A stretch of DNA of 64,000 nucleotides from an uncultured Alphaproteobacteria bacterium (lineage in GTDB: Bacteria > Pseudomonadota > Alphaproteobacteria > RF32 > CAG-239). Position numbers and translations under genes: made by a program. The first letter of the stretch is position 1, and every line of letters starts with the position of its first letter. The stretch spans positions 1-64,000 of the forward strand of contig CAKQRB010000052.1 of the NCBI GenBank assembly GCA_934271195.1. The letters run 5' to 3'. The notes below the pieces were generated by a model. That model searched no databases. It saw only the letters and a program-made list of their open reading frames with translations, and was not told the DNA's origin. Positions 36,837-44,539 of the stretch are shown here, in pieces.

Positions 36837-37626
36837 GCTTCTGCCGCCAGACCAGCCACAATACCATAGTGCCAAGCATAACCAGCGGCAGAGATAAAAT
36901 CTGCCCCATCGTCAGATGAAAAAAGAAAAACCCCATATGTGCATCCGGCTCGCGAAATTGCTCCATTAAAATCCGAAAACAACCATACAACAAAACAAAC
37001 ATTGCCGACACCGTCCCCTTATGCTCGCGAACCGGCTTATACCGCCACAGCAGATTCAGCACAATAAACATCACAATGCCCTCAAAAAACGCCTCATACA
37101 ACTGCGAAGGATGCCGCGGCAGCCCGCCTCCGTTCGGAAAACGCACCGCCCACGGAACATCTGTCACCCGTCCCCACAATTCGTCATTAACAAAATTTGC
37201 TAACCTGCCTAAAAAGATTCCGATTGGAGCATATAAAACAACCAAATCCGTCACACCGAGAAAAGGATACTTCACCTTACGGGCAAACATATAAGCCGCT
37301 GCCGCCACACCGGCCGCCCCTCCGTGAAAAGACATTCCGCCTTTCCATATTTCTAATATCTGCAAAGGATTATGCCAAAAGGAAGATGTTCCGTAAAACA
37401 AAACATACCCCAGCCGGCCGCCGATAATAATCCCCAGTGTCATATAAAAAACCAAATCTTCAATATCGGTTTTTGTCAGCGGCAGATTATTTTTCTTAAT
37501 ATTACAGTTAACCAGAAACCAGGCAATAAGTATGCCTGCCAGATAAGCCATTGAGTACCAGCGGATTACCAAAGGTCCGACAGAAAAAATAATTGGCGAG
37601 ATTGCGGGATATTCCAAACCAGTCAT
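36826..37626 (-). CDS. lgt: Prolipoprotein diacylglyceryl transferase Lgt
   Basis: Transfers diacylglycerol from phosphatidylglycerol to the lipobox Cys of prolipoproteins, in the inner membrane. 266 residues, seven helices. The HGGAAG-type motif (GGMSFHGGAAGV), GRLANFVNDELWGRVTDVPWAV (Lgt signature) and PRHPSQLYEAFFEG are present. Start at ATG 37626 chosen for GAGGA upstream; an in-frame extension to 37689 adds no conserved residues. Confidence 0.96.
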   Translation of the reverse strand: MTGLEYPAISPIIFSVGPLVIRWYSMAYLAGILIAWFLVNCNIKKNNLPLTKTDIEDLVFYMTLGIIIGGRLGYVLFYGTSSFWHNPLQILEIWKGGMSFHGGAAGVAAAAYMFARKVKYPFLGVTDLVVLYAPIGIFLGRLANFVNDELWGRVTDVPWAVRFPNGGGLPRHPSQLYEAFFEGIVMFIVLNLLWRYKPVREHKGTVSAMFVLLYGCFRILMEQFREPDAHMGFFFFHLTMGQILSLPLVMLGTMVLWLVWRQKLKA

Positions 37627-37854
37627 AAACAAATCCTCTTCAAAAAATAAATTTGTTAATACTATATTAAAATAAAATAAAATATCCACACTAAAAAAAA
37701 TTAAAAATTTTATATAGGTTCAGAAGATTGATTTTCAAAGAAAACATGTCTTAAAAAATTTTTTCCGACTCGATGAAAGTGGAAAACTCCGCCATCGGGG
37801 TTGTAAGAAACGACTCGCAAAGGCAATATGGATTCATAAAAAAATTTCGGAGTA

Positions 37855-38361
37855 ATGACAACAATGCAATTGGCGAAGAATCTGCCTTTATCTTACAATC
37901 CCATTGATGTGGTCGAAAATATCTTCTCCGCTCAGTCCTTTGAGCTCGACCGCCGCAACCTGAATGAAGTAGTCATTGAGGTTCAGGGCAAATGGAACAA
38001 CATGCTTTTATTTTTTGCCTGGGAAGCTAACATGCGCTGCCTTCACTTATCCTGCCTGATGGATATTGAAAGCGCCATCGAAGACCGCAGCAAAATTTTT
38101 GAACTTCTCGCTCTGGCAAACGAAGAACTCTGGGTCGGCCACTTTTCATACTGGGCCGAACAAAATATGCCGGTATTCAAACACTCTATTATTCTTGACG
38201 AAACTGAGGAAAGTTTTGAAGGCAAAATACAACAGATTATTGAAATCGCCGTCAAAGAGTGCGAGCGCCTGTATCCGGTTTTCAAAGTCGTGCTGACCAA
38301 AGGCATGGATCCCAAACGCGCATTGTATCCGATGTTAATGGAAACTATGGGCGAAGCCTGA
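37855..38361 (+). CDS. YbjN domain-containing protein
   Basis: 168 residues. NPIDVVENIFSAQSFELDRR, then VIEVQGKWNNMLLFFAWEAN and ALANEELWVGHFSYW, is the pattern of the alphaproteobacterial YbjN group, folded like type III secretion chaperones and of unsettled function, perhaps in stress or sensory control. GGAG lies two bases before the first ATG and 11 before a second one (37864), so the start is uncertain by three codons. A single-gene transcript: terminator follows at 38371. Confidence 0.8.
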   Translation: MTTMQLAKNLPLSYNPIDVVENIFSAQSFELDRRNLNEVVIEVQGKWNNMLLFFAWEANMRCLHLSCLMDIESAIEDRSKIFELLALANEELWVGHFSYWAEQNMPVFKHSIILDETEESFEGKIQQIIEIAVKECERLYPVFKVVLTKGMDPKRALYPMLMETMGEA

Positions 38362-38368
38362 AAGTTAA

Positions 38369-38395
38369 AGCGGAGGAACAATCCTCCGTTTTTTT
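38369..38395 (+). terminator. Terminator of the YbjN gene
   Basis: CGGAGGA / TCCTCCG stem, ACAA loop, followed by TTTTTTTA, starting ten bases after the stop at 38361. Confidence 0.9.
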
Positions 38396-38465
38396 ATACC
38401 GGCCGCAAGACGCCGATCCGTCACTGTTACAGCCTCCTGCAAAAGCGTTAGAAGACGTGCAAAGA

Positions 38466-38492
38466 GGGAAAAGCAAAGGAGATTTTGGTTAA
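38466..38492 (+). repeat. 27-base purine signature (copy D)
   Basis: GGGAAAAGCAAAGGA-GATTTTGGTTAA matches, with few differences, the reverse complement of 23269-23295 and 46491-46517. It encodes REKQRRFWL in one frame. Flanking bases to about 38540 are also purine-rich. Confidence 0.55.
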
Positions 38493-38540
38493 TTAGAATA
38501 ATAGGAGCGTGGAATGAGAAAAAAGAGGAAAGAAAATAAA

Positions 38541-38571
38541 AAAATGCACCGGAATAATCCGGCGCATTTTT
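38541..38571 (-). terminator. Terminator of the minus-strand ACP/small-protein operon
   Basis: AATGC(A)CCGGA / TCCGG(C)GCATT stem; on minus it is followed by TTTTTTTATTTT. It lies just past the stop of the 59-residue protein at 38577. Confidence 0.8.
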
Positions 38572-38576
38572 CAATT

Positions 38577-38756
38577 CTACTTTCCTCTCGTCCCTTTTCT
38601 CGGAACATTTTGAGAGATTTTAACTCTCTGTTCGGCAGAAATTCTGCTCCTGTCAGCTTCTACCAATTTTTGAGAAGTTCTTCTCGGAGCCAAAATCTGC
38701 ATCGGTTTGGCCAAAACACCAAACTTTCGGGCAATTTTTTTTAGTTTTTCTAACAT
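38577..38756 (-). CDS. Small basic protein (59 residues)
   Basis: Reads MLEKLKKIARKFGVLAKPMQ, then a second half rich in Arg, Lys, Gln and Ser ending KGTRGK. About one residue in three is Lys or Arg, with few acidic residues, so nucleic acid binding or membrane contact by the amphipathic first helix is possible. It ends six bases before a strong minus-strand terminator and starts 20 bp after the preceding gene's stop, which supports it being translated. AAGAG abuts the ATG. No family recognised. Confidence 0.55.
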   Translation of the reverse strand: MLEKLKKIARKFGVLAKPMQILAPRRTSQKLVEADRSRISAEQRVKISQNVPRKGTRGK

Positions 38757-38776
38757 ACTCTTAAATTTTAAGATTA

Positions 38777-39310
38777 TTAATATTCACAATAAACCATCTC
38801 ATCAATATAAATGATATCACCATTTTGAGTACAAGTACAGATAACCTTGTCACCCGCGCTCAATTTCTGAAGATAATAAGGAATTGCGCCATACGGCGGC
38901 AAATACCTCCCGACAATTTCTTCTTCTTCATCAAACAGAACCAAAATGGTATTCGTACCTCGAACCAAAACTGTTCCGACACGTTCATCACCAAACACAT
39001 AATCAGGAAAACGCGTCTTCAAATACCGAAAACTCAAAGAAAAACTTTTTTCCGGATCCCATCGGGTTGCAGCCTGAGGCTTATAAACAAGTTCCACCTT
39101 GTCCCCGATTTTAAACTGAGATCCAATTCCGGCAAGCGAACCAAGAACAACCTTGCAATTTCCTCCCCTGAGCAAATCAATTGATAAGCTATCAGGAGCG
39201 CTGCTTATTTCATAAATTGTACCTTCAAAAATTTCCCCAGCCTTATATATCGGCGCATAGCATGTCAGGCACTTATGCTCCAACATCCTATATTTCATGT
39301 TTTTTTGCAT
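38777..39310 (-). CDS. Unknown beta-rich protein
   Basis: 177 residues, no signal peptide or membrane helix. Recurrent patterns GEIFEGTIYEIS, GDKVELVYKP, RVGTVLVRGTNTILVLFDEEEEIVGRYLPP and GDKVICTCTQNGDIIYIDE suggest tandem OB/S1-like beta barrels; CLTC and CTCT Cys pairs are present. An ATG at 39298 is an alternative start and neither has a good ribosome binding site. It lies in the operon of two orphan acyl carrier proteins. Function unknown. Confidence 0.6.
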   Translation of the reverse strand: MQKNMKYRMLEHKCLTCYAPIYKAGEIFEGTIYEISSAPDSLSIDLLRGGNCKVVLGSLAGIGSQFKIGDKVELVYKPQAATRWDPEKSFSLSFRYLKTRFPDYVFGDERVGTVLVRGTNTILVLFDEEEEIVGRYLPPYGAIPYYLQKLSAGDKVICTCTQNGDIIYIDEMVYCEY

Positions 39311-39325
39311 ATCATATCAATAAGA

Positions 39326-39754
39326 TTAATGTTTATAAAAATTCCAGATTTTAATCCACCAGCTGATTACCATAAGAACAATTATGACAAGCACAAGCCA
39401 GTCGCTCTTAAACAGTAGATAAGCCCAAATAGCAATCAGAGTAGCTCCCCATAACAGCAGATAAATCAATCTGCGGCGATAAAAAGCCCTTACAGTCTCA
39501 AACAATGCATAACCGGCCATCAATGCCAATATAATTTCATTGCCTTCCAGCTGTTTGGCAGCAAGTACCCACAAAGTCAGAGCCATAAAACCAAAAACAA
39601 TCACATTGCTGAGCAACTCATACTTTTTGATTTTTCGGGAATAATACACTGACATACGCCGGACGTATTCCTTCTTCAATTCCCCGATTTTTCGGGTAAA
39701 AAACAGACCGGATGCCGTCAATAGCATCAGGATTGTCCACCAAATGATATTCAT
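39326..39754 (-). CDS. Unknown integral membrane protein
   Basis: 142 residues with four or five hydrophobic helices (3-20, about 50-68, 75-92, 95-115, 118-136) separated by Lys/Arg-rich loops, particularly KIKKYELLSN and RAFYRRRL. It begins 17 bp after the stop of the second orphan ACP. No family recognised; context suggests a role with that carrier protein. Confidence 0.65.
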   Translation of the reverse strand: MNIIWWTILMLLTASGLFFTRKIGELKKEYVRRMSVYYSRKIKKYELLSNVIVFGFMALTLWVLAAKQLEGNEIILALMAGYALFETVRAFYRRRLIYLLLWGATLIAIWAYLLFKSDWLVLVIIVLMVISWWIKIWNFYKH

Positions 39755-39771
39755 AAGTTAATAATTAAAAT

Positions 39772-40074
39772 TTATGCAACCTTCAAAACCTCACATATCG
39801 TCTGATAAGAATCAGAAACAATCTTCCATTTTTCTACCTTGGTATCATCCAACCGCGGCAGAGAAAAAGATTTTTCAATATCCATCGCCAGTTCAATCCT
39901 GTCCAATGAATCCATGCACAAATCATCACAAAAATTACTGTCCATAGTCACACACTCGTCGCTGGCTTTTAGATTTTTCAATCTTTCAGAATCTTTCCAA
40001 TCCTGACTCAGCTGTTTGTTAACTCTTTGGGCAATAATTCCCAACAATCTGCTTTTAATCTCATCTTTATCCAT
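39772..40074 (-). CDS. Orphan acyl carrier protein 2
   Basis: 100 residues from the ATG at 40074 (MDKDEIKSRLLG). The phosphopantetheine site is CMDSLDRIELAMDIEKSF with Ser56, and three helices can be placed. The loop before the site (DWKDSERLKNLKASDECVTM) is longer than in housekeeping AcpP. It has its own promoter (40137-40165) behind a terminator, so can be expressed apart from the first ACP. It probably carries a special acyl group; no dedicated ligase or synthase is next to it. Confidence 0.8.
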   Translation of the reverse strand: MDKDEIKSRLLGIIAQRVNKQLSQDWKDSERLKNLKASDECVTMDSNFCDDLCMDSLDRIELAMDIEKSFSLPRLDDTKVEKWKIVSDSYQTICEVLKVA

Positions 40075-40136
40075 AATCTTAAATGAATTTAATATGTTAA
40101 ACAATAATAATAACTTCATAATTTTTTGTATAAGAA

Positions 40137-40165
40137 AATATACACCATTTTCGCAAATTACACAA
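40137..40165 (-). promoter_or_regulatory. Promoter for orphan ACP 2 operon
   Basis: On minus: -35 TTGTGT (40165-40160), 17-base spacer ending TGGTG, -10 TATATT (40142-40137), with an extended TG element. About 60 bases upstream of the ATG at 40074. Confidence 0.55.
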
Positions 40166-40189
40166 GATGTTTTTTCGTCCAAATACAAA

Positions 40190-40216
40190 AAAAATGCGGC
40201 ACAAAGCCGCATTTTC
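40190..40216 (-). terminator. Terminator after orphan ACP 1
   Basis: AAATGCGGC / GCCGCATTT stem with a short ACAAA loop, directly after the stop at 40217; the T-run on minus is short (TTTTTTTG after the stem). Confidence 0.75.
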
Positions 40217-40552
40217 CTAATCAAGGTCAAAAACCTCGGAAAGTTTGACGTCAGAATCCTTATTTTTCAAATATTCCAAAATATCGGCCAAAGTATAAAA
40301 GCGCTCCGCTTCATCGTCGGCAATCCGAATATCAAAAATTCTTTCAATATCCATCACCAGCTGCACCTTATCTAATGAATCCATACCCAGATCATTTTCA
40401 AAACTCGTCTCCGGAGTCAGTGTTTTTACCTCTTTGGCTCCGCCGCGATAAACAATAAGCGATGCCAGCAAATAAAACCACTCATTCGGAATTCTGTTCT
40501 CCCGTAAATACTTTTGAACACTTTCCGGCAAATAAAAACTTAAAATCTCCAT
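40217..40552 (-). CDS. Orphan acyl carrier protein 1
   Basis: 111 residues; LGMDSLDKVQLVMDIERIFDI contains the phosphopantetheine Ser59. An N-terminal extension of about 25 residues (LPESVQKYLRENRIPNEWFY) is absent from AcpP. The acidic C-terminal tail ends SEVFDLD. It lies 80 bp after mltG in the acpP-fabF-mltG direction and ends at its own terminator. It differs strongly from AcpP at 42969, so is a specialised carrier. Confidence 0.8.
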   Translation of the reverse strand: MEILSFYLPESVQKYLRENRIPNEWFYLLASLIVYRGGAKEVKTLTPETSFENDLGMDSLDKVQLVMDIERIFDIRIADDEAERFYTLADILEYLKNKDSDVKLSEVFDLD

Positions 40553-40631
40553 AATGATAACTTTTTATATTACATAATAATCTTTTATAATGCTTCCTTA
40601 TACTCTAATCCATTAATTTTTGTCAATAAGT

Positions 40632-41582
40632 TTATTTATTTTTCTGTCGCCAAATCTTCACGTTCCGGTTATGATCATTAAGGGAAGTTGCAAAATTATG
40701 CCCGCCGTCACCGCTGGCTACAAAATACAGATAATCGCTATCTGCCGGATGAGCGGCAGCCCTGATAGCTTCTGCCCCCGGATTACAAATCGGTGTCGGT
40801 GGCAAGCCATAGTATTTATACGTATTATACGGGCTGTCCGTTCCCAAATCTTTTTTCAAAAGCGGCCGTCCCAAATCCCGTTCACCTTTTGTCAGAGCAT
40901 AGATTACTGTCGGATCCGTCTGCAATTTCATTCCTTTCCTCAGACGATTGACAAAAACCGAAGCTACCTGCGGACGTTCCGCCTTCACCCCCGTTTCTTT
41001 TTCAACTACCGAAGCTAAAATCAGCAATTCCTGCGGCGATTTCAACGGCAGACCGGCAGCTCGGTTTTCCCATTCTTCTGTCAAAACTTTGACCATTGCC
41101 CGCTTTGCCCTGACAATAATCGAATTTCGGCTGTCTCCATAGGTAAAGCTGTAAGTTTCCGGCAACAGCTCGCCTTCTTTCGCCGGTTCATTGATCTCCC
41201 CCGAAAGCACAGGATTCTCTTCAAGCAGTGTCACAAACTGTGCCACGGTCATTCCTTCGGCAAACGTTACCTTTCGATAATAAACTTCACCGGACGTTAC
41301 TTTTTGGAGAGTTTCGGACAAGGACATCAGAGGCGTAAATTCATATTCTCCCGCCCGAATTCTCTTGTCTAGCCCGTTCAGTCGGCCAACCACACAAAAA
41401 AGCCACGGCTTGTCAATCACACCGGCCTGAGCCAAAAGTCGGGCAACCGTCCCCGATGTTGCCCCTCTGGGCACAATAACGGTAACAGAATCAGAAAGCG
41501 GGCCGCATTCAACAACCCACTTCCTAATTTGCAAAAGTGCAATCAGACTTAATAATAAAGCAAAAAAGAGTGCTTTTTTCAT
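40632..41582 (-). CDS. mltG: Endolytic murein transglycosylase MltG
   Basis: Cuts nascent glycan strands and so limits their length. 316 residues: N-terminal membrane anchor (1-19), LysM-like segment (about 32-100), catalytic YceG domain with LILASVVEKETG (catalytic Glu194), FVNRLRKGMKLQTDPTVIYAL, YNTYKYYGLPPTPICNPG and YLYFVASGDGGHNFATSLNDHN. The ATG shares a base with the fabF stop (TAATG). Confidence 0.96.
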   Translation of the reverse strand: MKKALFFALLLSLIALLQIRKWVVECGPLSDSVTVIVPRGATSGTVARLLAQAGVIDKPWLFCVVGRLNGLDKRIRAGEYEFTPLMSLSETLQKVTSGEVYYRKVTFAEGMTVAQFVTLLEENPVLSGEINEPAKEGELLPETYSFTYGDSRNSIIVRAKRAMVKVLTEEWENRAAGLPLKSPQELLILASVVEKETGVKAERPQVASVFVNRLRKGMKLQTDPTVIYALTKGERDLGRPLLKKDLGTDSPYNTYKYYGLPPTPICNPGAEAIRAAAHPADSDYLYFVASGDGGHNFATSLNDHNRNVKIWRQKNK

Positions 41583-42859
41583 TAGTCTTCAAATTTCTTG
41601 AAAATCAAAGACGAGTTTGTGCCGCCAAAACCAAATGAATTGGACATAACCGCTTTAATTTCGCGCTTTTTGGCCTTCAACGGAACCAAATCAAAACCTT
41701 CCAACTCGTCAGCCGGATTCTCCAAATTCAGTGTCGGCGGGCAAGACTGGTCTTTAATGGCCATAATGCTGTAAACAGCCTCTACGGCGCCGGCAGCCCC
41801 CAGCAGATGCCCGACGGCAGACTTGGTTGACGACATTGAAACCTTGCCAATAAGCTCGTCACCAAACAGGCGTTTGACAGCCATAGCCTCACCGACGTCT
41901 CCAGCCGGTGTTGAAGTTCCGTGTGCATTAATATAGTTGATATCCTTCAACTCAACCCCATACTCTTTGGCACGGTCTGCAGCCATTTTCATGGCACGGT
42001 ATGCGCCGTCGCCTGACGGAGCGGTAATATGATAAGCGTCACCGCTCATACCATAACCGACAACCTCGGCATAAATCTTGGCGCCGCGTTTTTTGGCATG
42101 TTCCAGCTCCTCAAGCACCAGAGCGCCTGAACCTTCACCCATCACAAAACCGCTGCGCTCTTTATCCCACGGACGAGAAGCTTTTTCAGGCGCATCATTA
42201 AAATCCGAAGTAACGGCCTTCATTCTGGCAAAACCGGAAAGTCCGAGAACATTAACGGCAGATTCGGCGCCACCGGCCAACATCATGTCCGCATCGTCCA
42301 TCGCAATCATTCTAGCGGCATCGCCGATTGCATGCGTACCGGTAGAACAAGCGGTTACACAAGCATGATTCGGTCCCTTCAGACCATATTTGATAGAAAG
42401 GTTACCCGATACCAGATTAATCAGGCAGGAAGGAATAAAGAACGGAGAAATTTTCTTGACACCGTTTTCATGAAAAGAAATAGAATTGTCATAAATAACC
42501 TGCAAACCACCGATACCGGAACCCATCATAACACCGGCACGATATTTTTCTTCTTCACTGGCTGTTTCGGCATCCCAGCCGGCATCTTTCAGCGCATCTC
42601 CGCCGGCAGCCAGACCATACAAAATAAACTTGTCAACTTTCTTTTGGTCTTTGGGAGGCATTACCGTATCCGGATTAAAATCATTTTCGCCTTCGCCCCA
42701 AGGCACCTGTCCGGCAATCTGAACTGGAATATCCTTCAAATTAATATTCTCAATTTTTTTAATTCCGGATTTACCGGCCAGAATACTTTTCCAGTTATGT
42801 TCAACGCCCCTTCCTAAAGGTGAAACAATACCAAGCCCGGTAACAACAACTCTTCTCAT
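41582..42859 (-). CDS. fabF: 3-oxoacyl-ACP synthase II FabF
   Basis: Condensing enzyme of fatty acid elongation. 425 residues. Catalytic Cys in VTACSTGTHAIG, His residues in NAHGTSTPAGD and SAVGHLLGAAG, and the C-terminal NSFGFGGTNSSLIF. GAGG precedes the ATG. It forms the classical acpP-fabF-mltG gene row, with mltG translationally coupled. Confidence 0.97.
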   Translation of the reverse strand: MRRVVVTGLGIVSPLGRGVEHNWKSILAGKSGIKKIENINLKDIPVQIAGQVPWGEGENDFNPDTVMPPKDQKKVDKFILYGLAAGGDALKDAGWDAETASEEEKYRAGVMMGSGIGGLQVIYDNSISFHENGVKKISPFFIPSCLINLVSGNLSIKYGLKGPNHACVTACSTGTHAIGDAARMIAMDDADMMLAGGAESAVNVLGLSGFARMKAVTSDFNDAPEKASRPWDKERSGFVMGEGSGALVLEELEHAKKRGAKIYAEVVGYGMSGDAYHITAPSGDGAYRAMKMAADRAKEYGVELKDINYINAHGTSTPAGDVGEAMAVKRLFGDELIGKVSMSSTKSAVGHLLGAAGAVEAVYSIMAIKDQSCPPTLNLENPADELEGFDLVPLKAKKREIKAVMSNSFGFGGTNSSLIFKKFED

Positions 42860-42968
42860 ACATTACCTCATAAAAAATTATTAATAGTCAAAAGACACGA
42901 CTACTTCTTATATGAAAAAACTCGCTATAAGTCAAGCGAGTTTCATCAATTCTTCAAGTCTAAACAGA

Positions 42969-43202
42969 CTAAGCATTCTTAGAAAGATAATCGATAGCAT
43001 CTTTAACAGTAAGAATTTTTTCAGCGGCCTCATCAGGAATTTCGCAACCGAATTCTTCTTCAAAAGCCATAACCAATTCTACTGTATCCAAGCTATCTGC
43101 GCCCAAATCGTCAATGAAGCTTGCTGTGTCAGTTACTTTAGCCTCTTCAACGCCGAGGTGTTCGGCAACGATTTTCTTAACGCGATTAGCTGTATCAGTC
43201 AT
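42969..43202 (-). CDS. acpP: Acyl carrier protein AcpP
   Basis: Carries growing acyl chains in fatty acid and lipid A synthesis. 77 residues; [20 protein letters not shown] has phosphopantetheine Ser37; strongly acidic as expected. GAGG precedes the ATG. First gene of the row acpP-fabF-mltG. Confidence 0.98.
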   Translation of the reverse strand: MTDTANRVKKIVAEHLGVEEAKVTDTASFIDDLGADSLDTVELVMAFEEEFGCEIPDEAAEKILTVKDAIDYLSKNA

Positions 43203-43564
43203 ATGATAAACCTCAAAAAATATTAAAACAAATTAATCAAACCACCAAGCGGCCTGTGATTGATTTGTTAGCACAGAAAATCCCAATTTGGCAAGCATTA
43301 TTTTTTTCAATACGCCAAAACGGGGCATAACCTGCGTCCCAACATACGAAAAACCCGTAAAATCAGCCATTTTTAAAGGGGATAAAATTTTGCTGTTTCT
43401 TAGTTTTACGCACAACTTTAGACTAAAACAAAGAACAAAAATACGCTCAATACGCTAAGTTTTTTATGATTCGTTCTTTGCTTCCGCCTTTCCAACAAAT
43501 AACAAAAAAAGGCGCTTAACAACGGCGCCTTTTTCAAAAATCTGTCTGTTCGTTCAACAAGCAA
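43203..43564. other. Intergenic region acpP-rpmJ
   Basis: About 360 AT-rich bases between two minus-strand genes. The rpmJ terminator is at 43504-43535. A possible acpP promoter on minus reads TTGCCA, 18 bases, TAACAA near 43260-43290, but this is weak. No gene is supported; a 60-codon minus frame (43233-43415) has no ribosome binding site. Confidence 0.4.
43504..43535 (-). terminator. Terminator after rpmJ
   Basis: AGGCGC / GCGCCT stem between an A-run and a T-run; on minus followed by TTTTTTTGTT. 30 bases past the rpmJ stop. Confidence 0.8.
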
Positions 43565-43690
43565 TTAACCCTGACGGGCTTTCAGCTTCGGGTTTTTCTT
43601 GTTAATAACATATACGCGGCCTTTCCGGCGAACAACTTTGCAGTCTTTATCACGTACTTTTTTCGACTTCAATGAGCTGTAAACTTTCAT
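43565..43690 (-). CDS. rpmJ: 50S ribosomal protein L36
   Basis: 41 residues, start at ATG 43690 with AAGGAAAGAG upstream. [20 protein letters not shown], then [20 protein letters not shown], is the L36 form that lacks the full zinc-binding Cys set (a single Cys), as in most alphaproteobacteria. Transcribed alone, divergently from the secreted-protein gene at 43840. Confidence 0.95.
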   Translation of the reverse strand: MKVYSSLKSKKVRDKDCKVVRRKGRVYVINKKNPKLKARQG

Positions 43691-43781
43691 TTCTCTTTCC
43701 TTATACGAAGTGTTTGCCCGCAACTTATGCCAATTATTCTGCTTTGTCAACCAAAATTTATACAAATTCTGAAAAAAGATT

Positions 43782-43809
43782 TTGCAAAAGCAAATATTTT
43801 TACTATAAT
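43782..43809 (+). promoter_or_regulatory. Promoter of the secreted protein gene at 43840
   Basis: -35 TTGCAA (43782-43787), 16-base spacer, perfect -10 TATAAT (43804-43809), about 30 bases before the ATG. Confidence 0.75.
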
Positions 43810-43839
43810 CGGCACAAATCCGCAACACAGGAAAGAAAA

Positions 43840-44463
43840 ATGAAGAAGATTCTATTGTTTGGTTCTGCCTTTTTTTTGTCTGTCGGCAGCGCTCTTGCCC
43901 AACTCCCTTATATGGAAGAAGTCAAGGCTCTTGGAGCCATCGGCGGTCAGGGCATGGCGTGCGGTTCCACGCGCTATGCCACTTATGAAATGTTGGCCCG
44001 CGCCATTATGCTGACCAAAGCGCCGAATGTTGAGATTATGAATCAGGGAATTTATGCTTACAGCGAAGCCAAAGCCGATGCTTATATTTCCAAACAGCTT
44101 GACGGCTTCTACGAATGCCCGCTGATTGTCCGCCGCTTTGACAATCAGGAAATATTCAACATCACATTATATGCGGACGGCACCTTAAAAATGCCTGACG
44201 GCAAAATCATCAAACCTTTCCGCCCTTATGACGCTTCTCAAATTTATGACACAAGCGCTCCCGAAATCGGTGCCGCACAAAACATTTATACCGAAAAACA
44301 ACGCAAAATCAATTCTCAGCAACTCAAGCCGCAAATCACGTCTCTCAAACCGGAAGCCCGCCCTCGTTATGAAAACGCCGTTTCAAACGCCGGCACAACA
44401 GCACCGCGGACAGCTTCGGCGCCCCAGCCGTCAGGCATCAAACGCATCAGCCGCCGGCAATAA
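43840..44463 (+). CDS. Unknown exported protein
   Basis: 207 residues; signal peptide about 1-21 (cleavage after SALA). Mature part starts [20 protein letters not shown] and has two Cys residues (GMACGST; FYECPLI) that could form a disulfide. After residue 125 the chain is low in hydrophobics and rich in Gln, Pro, Ala and Ser, ending ISRRQ, so probably unstructured. GAAAG precedes the ATG and a strong promoter is present. No family recognised. Confidence 0.7.
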   Translation: MKKILLFGSAFFLSVGSALAQLPYMEEVKALGAIGGQGMACGSTRYATYEMLARAIMLTKAPNVEIMNQGIYAYSEAKADAYISKQLDGFYECPLIVRRFDNQEIFNITLYADGTLKMPDGKIIKPFRPYDASQIYDTSAPEIGAAQNIYTEKQRKINSQQLKPQITSLKPEARPRYENAVSNAGTTAPRTASAPQPSGIKRISRRQ

Positions 44464-44539
44464 ATAACTTCGCTTGCAAAATCAAAACTTTTCGTTATAC
44501 TTGGCTCCAATTAAAACTTTTAACCGGAGAAATAAAAAT

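Noticed and set aside
43233..43415. 60-codon minus-strand frame between acpP and rpmJ
   Set aside because: No ribosome binding site, odd composition, and it would occupy the acpP promoter region.
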